Positions 15,503 through 21,213 of a stretch of DNA of 21,213 nt are shown one piece after another. Under the pieces are notes generated by a model. The model did not search any database. It saw nothing but the letters and a program-made list of their open reading frames with translations, and was not told where the DNA came from. The stretch comes from an uncultured Collinsella sp. (lineage in GTDB: Bacteria > Actinomycetota > Coriobacteriia > Coriobacteriales > Coriobacteriaceae). The translations under genes and the position numbers were made by a program. Location: NCBI GenBank assembly GCA_900541195.1, contig UQIY01000039.1, positions 1 through 21,213 of the forward strand. The letters run 5' to 3'. How positions within the stretch are numbered: position 1 is the stretch's first letter; every line of letters begins with the position of its first letter.

Positions 15503-16165
15503 ATGGGCAACAACACAGCAGGTACCTCTGTAGTCAATGCCGTCCCCGCATCCGATAGCGCGGCAAAGCGCCTGACGGGCGACGAACGCCGTCGCGAGAT
15601 CCTCGATGCCGTGCGCACCGTAAGCTCCGAGCTGGGCGTATCCCACCTATCGGTATCGGCCGTGACCAAGCGAGCCGGCTGCACGCGCTCGCTGTTCTAC
15701 CACTACTTTGCCGATATGGACGCCGCCGTCACCGCTGTTATGGACGAGGCGATCGACGGCTTTATCTCCGAACTCGAGCAGTGGAACGCCGGCCGCACCG
15801 TCGGCGATATCGAGGGCGCGCTCGACACCGTCGCCCCGCTCTTTAAGCGTCTGGTCGCCAGCGGCCACGAACTGCCGAGTACGCTCACCTCGAGCAGCGG
15901 CGCGCTCTACGGCGGCTTTTTGCACAACGTGGTCCAGCGTGTGGCGCAGTATATCTGCGACACCACCGTGGTGGACTTTGTCGCCCATCATGAGCTACGC
16001 ATCGACCATGTCTACGAGACGTTCTACACCCTCATCATGGGGTTGTTGATGTATATCCGCACGCACCCCGATGTGCCCGACGAGACGGTCAAGGAAATCA
16101 TCGCCTCGACGCTCCACATCGAGGGCTATACCGCCAAGTATCCGGAGCGCAAGCCCCAGAACTGA
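15503..16165 (+). CDS. TetR/AcrR family transcriptional regulator
   Basis: 220 residues from the ATG at 15503; the earlier ATG at 15485 has GAGG directly against it, while AAAGG lies 10 bases before 15503. The N-terminal DNA-binding domain (about 28-75) shows the TetR pattern: REILDAVRTVSSELGVSHLSV, then AVTKRAGCTRSLFYHYFADMDA with the F-Y-x-Y-F turn. The C-terminal 145 residues are the ligand-binding and dimer region and resemble no specific ligand class I can name. It is divergent from the oxidoreductase and 63 bases upstream of the membrane-protein gene. Two palindromes lie before its start. I infer that it represses both sides and is released by a small molecule handled by the oxidoreductase. 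Confidence 0.9.
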   Translation: MGNNTAGTSVVNAVPASDSAAKRLTGDERRREILDAVRTVSSELGVSHLSVSAVTKRAGCTRSLFYHYFADMDAAVTAVMDEAIDGFISELEQWNAGRTVGDIEGALDTVAPLFKRLVASGHELPSTLTSSSGALYGGFLHNVVQRVAQYICDTTVVDFVAHHELRIDHVYETFYTLIMGLLMYIRTHPDVPDETVKEIIASTLHIEGYTAKYPERKPQN

Positions 16166-16228
16166 CGACATTTGGCCAAACTGTCCGCGATCAGAAGAGG
16201 GGCCGCGGGCGTGTGAAAGGAGAGCAGC

Positions 16229-17236
16229 ATGCTGTTCGATGTTTGGGGTAGCGATACCCTTATCCACTGGGCCGGCTGGGCCATGGTCTTTATTGGCCTG
16301 ATCGTGCTCAACGAGGTCGGCCGCCGCACCAAGCTCGGCGCGGCCATCATCTTTGGCGTGGCTCCGCTGGCCATGACCATCTACTGCGTCGCCATCGCCG
16401 TCGGCGTTTCGCAGGGTGCCGAGTGGGCGCTCACCAACCCCACCCATGTGTACCAGAACAGCTGGTTCCACTACGCCAAGGTGTACGCGGCGCTGGCCGG
16501 TTGCTGGGGCTTCATTGCCATTAAGTACCAGTGGGGCAAGATCGGCAAGGCGCATTGGTTCCGCGCGTGGCCGTTTGTGATCGTCGCCATCAACATCATG
16601 ATCGCCGTCGTGTCTGACTTTGAGAGCGCCTATCACTTCTTTGTCCTGGGCGAGTCCACCTGGGTCACCTCCGAGGGCGCCACGCAGCTGGCCGGCTGGA
16701 ACAACGTGTTCAACGGTATCGCGGGCATCATCAACATCTTCTGCATGACCGGTTGGTGGAGCGTCTACGCCTCCGAGGATCAGACCGATATGCTGTGGCC
16801 CGACATGACCTGGGTCTACATCATCGCCTACGATATCTGGAACTTCTGCTACACCTACAACTGCCTGCCCACCCACTCCTGGTTCTGCGGCTTTGCGCTG
16901 CTGCTGGCGCCCACCGTCGCCGCCTTTATCTGGAACAAGGGCGGCTGGATCCAGAACCGCGCCTTTACGCTTGCTATTTGGTGCATGTTCGCCCAGGTGT
17001 TCCCGTACTTCCAGGAGGAGTCCATCTTTGTGACCCACTCCACGCTCGACCCCGGCGCCGCCACCGCGGTCTCGATCGCCGCGCTGGTCGCCAACGTCGC
17101 CGCGATCATCTACATCGCCTACCGCGCCAAGAAGCTCGGCCGCAATCCCTACAAGCAGGATGTCTTTGAGGGCACCAGCGATTGGGAGAAGGCTACCGCT
17201 CGCCGCGCCAAGGTTGATTACGCACACGCCGAGTAA
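16229..17236 (+). CDS. Multi-pass membrane protein, DUF5692-like
   Basis: 335 residues with an AAAGGAGAG ribosome site 7-8 bases before the ATG. About nine or ten hydrophobic segments span most of the length, rich in Trp and Tyr, with several charged or polar residues inside or beside them (VSDFESAYHFF, YDIWNFCYTYNCLPTHSW, FQEESIFVTHST). The last 40 residues are a basic cytoplasmic tail. It looks like DUF5692, a family seen in Coriobacteriia without known function; that name is from memory and untested. It sits in a probable operon after tetR and faces the oxidoreductase operon, so it may import, export or bind the compound or electron carrier that the oxidoreductase handles. A strong terminator follows. 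Confidence 0.75.
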   Translation: MLFDVWGSDTLIHWAGWAMVFIGLIVLNEVGRRTKLGAAIIFGVAPLAMTIYCVAIAVGVSQGAEWALTNPTHVYQNSWFHYAKVYAALAGCWGFIAIKYQWGKIGKAHWFRAWPFVIVAINIMIAVVSDFESAYHFFVLGESTWVTSEGATQLAGWNNVFNGIAGIINIFCMTGWWSVYASEDQTDMLWPDMTWVYIIAYDIWNFCYTYNCLPTHSWFCGFALLLAPTVAAFIWNKGGWIQNRAFTLAIWCMFAQVFPYFQEESIFVTHSTLDPGAATAVSIAALVANVAAIIYIAYRAKKLGRNPYKQDVFEGTSDWEKATARRAKVDYAHAE

Positions 17237-17306
17237 CGCGCCTGGCGCAAACATCGCTTGAGTACGAAGCCGCGTAGCCGGCTCCGCGCAACTCAACGCA
17301 TTGCAG

Positions 17307-17347
17307 AGCCCCCGGAATGTGATTCGTCCGCGTTCCGGGGGCTTTTT
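17307..17347 (+). terminator. Rho-independent terminator after the DUF5692-like gene
   Basis: An 11-bp GC-rich stem (17307-17317 with 17333-17343) around a 15-nt loop is followed by a T-run (CTTTTTG). It lies 70 bases after the stop and closes the tetR operon. Confidence 0.88.
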
Positions 17348-17469
17348 GCTGCCGCGAGGATGCGGCTAAACGATGCACTCGGGTTAAATCGGATCTTATA
17401 TTTCGCATGCGCTTTATATAGCTCCATTTTTGGGTACAGTGTTGTCCCGATATTGAGCTTGGGGGATAT

Positions 17470-18972
17470 ATGAAAGATGAGACGATGGGCCAAGAGGATG
17501 CGGCCCAGGATGCAGAAGCGTGTGCCGAGGCCCTGGAGAGCCTTGACCGGATTGCACTGGCCGAGATTGCGTTTGACGATTCGAGCGTTGATGTGCGAGA
17601 TGAGCCGGAAATCGAAGCGCAGCCCGATGATCAGGATGCAAAAGACGATGGCGCCGCGCCCACCGAAGACGAGGCGGGGCACGAGGAATCCGAATGCGAG
17701 GCCGACGACCAGCCCGAATCCGACACGGGCGAGAAAACCGTCTTGCTCGACAGCTTGCCGGCCGAGGATTCGCTGACCCGCGAGCTTCCTGGCCTGGGTT
17801 CCGCACCAGCCGTAGACGAGACCATCGCCATGGGCGATATTCCCCTGCCGTCCGTTCCCTCGGCACGCGAGGCCGAGGTTCGCCATCGCAAGATGTCGCC
17901 CAAGCGACGCAACCTGATGGTGGCAGGCGTTGTTGCCATCGCGCTCGTCGCCGGCGGCGCGGGCTATGCGGCTTGGAACGGATATCAGCAAGAGCAGGCC
18001 GCCGTGGTTGCCGCCAGTGCGCACACGATGATGTCGGTGCAAATTGGCGTACATGCCGCGGGGCTCGACTGCTCCACCGGCTCAAAGATCCCCGTGCAGG
18101 TGAGTGGCCAGGACTCCGACGGCTCCTCTGTGAGCGAAACGCTCTACGTTGACGAGCACGGTCGCGGCATTAAGCTGCTGCCCGGCGATTACACGCTCTC
18201 CATTGCTGGATCCCCCATCGCGGAAGACGGCACCATCTACACCGTCCCGACCACCAAGGCGCAGGTCACCATTAAGAGCGATGGGCAGGATCTGCGCGCT
18301 CAAGCCACCTTTAAGCTCAAGGTACCTTCGGCCGACACGGTGACTGACGACCAGATCGATGCCGCCGCCAAGTATGCCGAGGCAGGGGGCGCAAGCTCTG
18401 CCGCCGCGGCAAAGATACTCCAGCAGGCGGCAATTACGCGCCGCGATGCCGCCACCAACGCCGTAAGCGCAAGCGAGGCTCAGTCCGCCTGCGATGCCGA
18501 CGCTCGGCACAAGGCGACGAACCTGTATCAGCTCGATATTCCGGTTGAGTGGTATGGCAAGGTCGCAACCTGGCAAAACGGCAGCACGCTGTGCATTTAT
18601 CTGGACAGCGACACCAACACACCGCTCGTGACGCTTGTCGCAGTGCGCGACGGCGAGACCTTTACCCCCGATGACGGCGATACGGTTTTGGGCACGGTCA
18701 GCCTGGGCAACGGCTACACCGTCTACGCCAGCGGCCCTGTCTATCCGTACGTGATTCCGCAAACCATCAACGGGCGCACGCAGAACCCCGTGTCGACCTA
18801 CCCCATGGACACGGCGATTGAGCTTGTCGAGCTCACGACCGGCAACCGCTATACCTATAGCCAGATCAAGAACGTACTGGTCGGCAAAGACGGCAAGGCC
18901 GACGCCGCAACCAAACTCGAGACCGACTACCTCGCCCAGATTCTCCTGCCGAGCATCAAGGCCCAGGACTAG
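17470..18972 (+). CDS. Single-pass membrane protein of unknown function with acidic cytoplasmic region
   Basis: 500 residues; TTGGGGGATAT directly before the ATG supplies the ribosome site. Residues 1 to about 135 are strongly acidic and rich in Asp, Glu and Ala. A basic patch (RHRKMSPKRRN) precedes one transmembrane helix at about 148-170, so the N-terminus should be cytoplasmic and about 330 residues lie outside. The outer part begins with a beta-rich stretch (about 180-290, Ig-like by eye), then an Ala-rich helical stretch (about 295-345), then another beta-rich region with NGSTLCIYLDSDTNTPLV and an extended C-terminus. I recognise no family. The topology resembles membrane sensors or wall-associated proteins of actinobacteria. 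It stands alone between two terminator-like elements. Confidence 0.8.
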   Translation: MKDETMGQEDAAQDAEACAEALESLDRIALAEIAFDDSSVDVRDEPEIEAQPDDQDAKDDGAAPTEDEAGHEESECEADDQPESDTGEKTVLLDSLPAEDSLTRELPGLGSAPAVDETIAMGDIPLPSVPSAREAEVRHRKMSPKRRNLMVAGVVAIALVAGGAGYAAWNGYQQEQAAVVAASAHTMMSVQIGVHAAGLDCSTGSKIPVQVSGQDSDGSSVSETLYVDEHGRGIKLLPGDYTLSIAGSPIAEDGTIYTVPTTKAQVTIKSDGQDLRAQATFKLKVPSADTVTDDQIDAAAKYAEAGGASSAAAAKILQQAAITRRDAATNAVSASEAQSACDADARHKATNLYQLDIPVEWYGKVATWQNGSTLCIYLDSDTNTPLVTLVAVRDGETFTPDDGDTVLGTVSLGNGYTVYASGPVYPYVIPQTINGRTQNPVSTYPMDTAIELVELTTGNRYTYSQIKNVLVGKDGKADAATKLETDYLAQILLPSIKAQD

Positions 18973-19013
18973 CCAGCCCGAAGACAGCCGCCCGACATCC
19001 ACATCCCTAACGC

Positions 19014-19080
19014 AGTTGCGGTGAAATAGGGATTGTTTTTGCTGGTCAAACCGCAAAACAGTCCCTATTTCACCGCAACT
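19014..19080. repeat. Dispersed hairpin repeat (AGTTGCGGTG family), copy 3
   Basis: Arms of 26 bases (19014-19039 and 19055-19080) match as inverted copies at 25 of 26 positions around a 15-nt loop. It lies between two convergent genes (stops at 18972 and 19105) and could serve both as a bidirectional terminator. The outer 15 bases are shared with copy 2 and, on one side, with the solitary arm at 8142. Confidence 0.9.
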
Positions 19081-19104
19081 TATTGGTGGCCTTTTGGGTG
19101 GCAC

Positions 19105-19299
19105 TCAGCGCCACGGGTCGGCTTCGAACATCGGCTCGCGCTCGGGGCGGCGATCGCTGTAGGGATCGTAGCCGTCGTCGTCCTCGTTCTCGGCGCGGAT
19201 GTAGGGGTCGCGCGGCTTGGGCGCCGGTTTAGGCGCAGGCTTGGGTGCGGCGGGCACTGCCTCAGCCGCCGGTGCGTTCGTCTTGTTCTCGTCTTTCAT
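19105..19299 (-). CDS. Small Pro/Ala/Lys-rich hypothetical protein
   Basis: 64 residues from the ATG at 19299, chosen because AAGGAG (19308-19313) lies 8 bases upstream; two upstream in-frame ATGs are less well placed. An Ala/Pro/Lys-rich stretch (APKPAPKPAPKP) leads to an acidic and aromatic C-terminus (DDDGYDPYSDRRPE). No membrane segment or cysteine is present, and it is probably disordered. It lies 50 bases beyond the clpB terminator, so it should have its own promoter, which I cannot identify. I assign no function. Confidence 0.6.
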   Translation of the reverse strand: MKDENKTNAPAAEAVPAAPKPAPKPAPKPRDPYIRAENEDDDGYDPYSDRRPEREPMFEADPWR

Positions 19300-19349
19300 C
19301 TGCATAGCTCCTTGCATCGCATCCGCTCAACATCATCGATTGTCGCACG

Positions 19350-19386
19350 AAAAAGGGCGGCGGACCCAATTGGATCCGCCGCCCTT
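19350..19386 (-). terminator. Rho-independent terminator after clpB
   Basis: On the - strand a stem of about 14 bp (19372-19386 with 19353-19367, one T-G pair) and a short AATT-containing loop are followed by TTTTT. It begins about 45 bases after the clpB stop. Confidence 0.9.
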
Positions 19387-19431
19387 GGCGTTTAGAGACG
19401 ACTGGCAGGTTTTAAGGCATCTCCCAAAAAA

Positions 19432-20262
19432 CTACTCGGCGTCGGGGACCTCGTAGGTGGCCGCCGGCGTATTGTCGCACACGACGGTAAAGCCGCCGTC
19501 CTTGTCGACATCGACCGTCACCTGATCGCCCTCGCGCACCGTGCCGTCGATGATAGCGGCGGCGATGGCATCCACGACCTCGCGCTGAACCAGACGCTTG
19601 AGCGGACGGGCGCCAAACACGGGGTCCAGGCCGCCCACGGCGAGCATCTGCTTGGCCGCCGGGGTGATGGCAAGCGTCATGCGCTCCTTGGCCAGACGCG
19701 CGCGGACGTCGGCAAGCTGGATGTCGACAATCTTCTCAATCTGCGCCATGCCGAGCGGATGGAACACCACGATATCGTCGATACGGTTGAGGAACTCGGG
19801 GCGGAAGGTCTGAGCCATGGCCGCGTTGACCTGATGGCGCATCTCCTCCTCGTCCCTGCCGGAAAGCTCGGCGATAGCCTTGGAACCCACGTTAGACGTC
19901 ATGATGATAATCGTGTTCTTGAAGGACACCTGGCGACCCTGGCCATCGGTCAGGCGGCCGTCGTCGAGCACCTGCAGCAGCACGTTGAAGACATCCGGAT
20001 GGGCCTTCTCCATCTCGTCGAGCAAGATTACGGAGTACGGACGACGGCGCACGGCCTCGGTGAGCTGGCCGCCCTCGTCATAACCCACGTATCCCGGGGG
20101 CGCACCGATCAGACGCTGGACGCTGAACTTCTCCATGTACTCGGACATGTCGATACGCACGAGCGCGCGCTCGTCGTCGAACAGGCACTCGGCAAGCGCC
20201 TTGGCGAGCTCGGTCTTGCCCACGCCGGTGGGGCCCAGGAACAGGAAGGAGCCGATGGGCTT
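19432..20262 (-). CDS. clpB: ClpB disaggregase, C-terminal part (second ATPase domain), native codon usage
   Basis: The final 277 codons of ClpB, the ATP-driven ring that pulls apart aggregated proteins with DnaK. It contains most of the second AAA+ domain: Walker A GPTGVGKTE, pore-loop GAPPGYVGYDEGGQL, Walker B VILLDEMEKAH, sensor 1 MTSNVG, arginine-finger region FRPEFLNRIDD, and sensor 2 GARPLKR. The end is ATYEVPDAE. The frame is entered from the right through a one-base shift near 20262-20263, so there is no true start codon here; a GTG at 20223 is not a start. Its Arg codons are almost all CGC or CGT and none is CGG, like the rest of the window. This is the host's own clpB end. Confidence 0.92.
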   Translation of the reverse strand, partial: KPIGSFLFLGPTGVGKTELAKALAECLFDDERALVRIDMSEYMEKFSVQRLIGAPPGYVGYDEGGQLTEAVRRRPYSVILLDEMEKAHPDVFNVLLQVLDDGRLTDGQGRQVSFKNTIIIMTSNVGSKAIAELSGRDEEEMRHQVNAAMAQTFRPEFLNRIDDIVVFHPLGMAQIEKIVDIQLADVRARLAKERMTLAITPAAKQMLAVGGLDPVFGARPLKRLVQREVVDAIAAAIIDGTVREGDQVTVDVDKDGGFTVVCDNTPAATYEVPDAE

Positions 20263-21213
20263 CCCGGGTCGGCGATGCCGGCGCGGCTTCTCAGGATGGC
20301 CTCGCTCACCAGACGCACCGCCTCGTCCTGGCCCACCACCCGCTGGTGGAGGATGTCCTCCAGGTGGAGCAGCTTTTCCCGCTCCCCCTCCATCAGCTTG
20401 GCCACGGGGATGCCCGTCCAGCGCTCGATGATGCGGGCGATCTCCTCCTCGGTGACCTTGTCCCGCAGCAGAGAGCGGGCCTTGCCCTCGTTGGCGATCC
20501 GCTCCTCCGCCTCCAGCTGCTTTTTCAGCTCGGGGATCCGGCCATACTGGAGCTCTGCGGCCCGGTTGAGGTCGTACTCCCGCTGGGCCTGCTCCAGCTG
20601 GGCGTTGGCCTCCTCCAGGTCGGAGCGCAGCTTCTGCACCTTCCCAATGGCGTTCTTCTCATTCTCCCACTGGGTCTTTTTGGCGTTGAACTCATCCCGC
20701 ATCTCGGACAGTTCCTTCTGGATGTCCGCCAAATGCTCCTGGGACAGCTTATCCGTCTCCTTCTTCAGGGCGGCCTCCTCGATCTCATGCTGAATGATCC
20801 TGCGGCGGATCACATCCAGCTCGGTGGGCATGGAGTCGATCTCGGTGCGGATCATGGCGCAGGCCTCGTCGATGAGGTCGATGGCCTTGTCGGGGAGGAA
20901 GCGGTCGGTGATATAGCGGTTGGACAGGGTGGCGGCGGCGATGATGGCGCCGTCCTGGATCTTGACGCCGTGGTACACCTCGTACCGCTCCTTCAGGCCG
21001 CGGAGGATGGCGATGGTGTCCTCCACCGTGGGCTCGGAGACCATGACGGGCTGGAAGCGCCGCTCCAGGGCGGCGTCCTTCTCGATATACTGGCGGTACT
21101 CGTTGAGGGTGGTGGCGCCGATGCAGTGCAGCTCGCCCCGGGCCAGCAGGGGCTTGAGCAGGTTGCCCGCGTCCATGGCGCCCTCGGTCTTGCCCGCGCC
21201 CACGATGGTGTGC
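20263..21213 (-). pseudogene. clpB: ClpB N-terminal-side segment in a shifted frame, foreign codon usage (5' end outside window)
   Basis: About 316 codons of ClpB: the end of the first AAA+ domain (VGAGKTEGAMDAGN, GELHCIGATTLNEYR, DAALERRF with arginine fingers), the small domain (RFLPDKAIDLIDEA), the coiled-coil middle domain (about 20830-20470), and the start of the second AAA+ domain (RIIERWTGIPV, VVGQDEAV). The last good residues are ADPG; then one base is missing between 20262 and 20263, and the expected KPIGSF continues in another frame. CGG is a common Arg codon here but absent from the left part, and the protein looks like ClpB of Clostridia. The gene is either a true frameshifted hybrid or, more likely, a chimeric contig end. 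Confidence 0.85.

Overview
The window is GC-rich, arranged in dense operons, and reads as a chromosomal segment of a gut coriobacterium, most probably a Collinsella-like member of the Coriobacteriia. This rests on the actinobacterial FHA / PP2C / SEDS-PBP / PASTA-kinase operon, the codon style (CGC and CGT for Arg, GCC, CTG), a mannose-family PTS with a DUF956 partner, and a large Fe-S flavoprotein oxidoreductase next to a TetR gene. The assignment is from family knowledge and was not tested by database search.

Left third (1-7.8 kb, + strand): the cell-wall growth and Ser/Thr phospho-signalling operon. It holds the end of an FHA protein, a small membrane-anchored FHA protein (FhaB-like), a PP2C phosphatase (PstP-like) with a long Pro/Ala/Glu-rich N-terminal extension, a single polypeptide joining a RodA/FtsW-type SEDS glycosyltransferase to a class B penicillin-binding protein, and a PknB-type kinase with four PASTA repeats. 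It ends at a strong hairpin terminator. Together they would sense peptidoglycan or lipid II state, phosphorylate and dephosphorylate division and elongation proteins, and polymerise and cross-link the wall.

7.8-12.1 kb (- strand): a tRNA-Arg(CCT) gene with duplicated fragments of its 3' part beside it, then a 200-bp array of seven 15-bp motifs in strictly alternating orientation every 30-31 bp, then a mannose-family PTS operon (IIAB, IIC, IID, DUF956/ManO) with an AT-rich leader.

12.1-17.35 kb: a divergent locus. On the - strand a 925-residue Fe-S/FAD/NAD(P) oxidoreductase is followed by hypA. On the + strand a TetR regulator is followed by a multi-pass membrane protein (DUF5692-like). The shared intergenic region carries two perfect 15-bp palindromes that are good TetR operator candidates.

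17.4-19.3 kb: a membrane-anchored protein of unknown function and a tiny Pro/Ala/Lys-rich protein, converging on a 67-bp hairpin repeat. Related hairpin arms occur at about 8.14 kb and 12.0 kb, so this is a dispersed intergenic repeat family.

19.4-21.2 kb (- strand): clpB, broken by a one-base frameshift at about 20262. Codon usage changes at the same point (no CGG Arg codons on the left, many on the right). The right-hand 0.95 kb looks like clpB from a different, Clostridia-type bacterium joined at the conserved NBD2 Walker A region, so it is most likely an assembly chimera.
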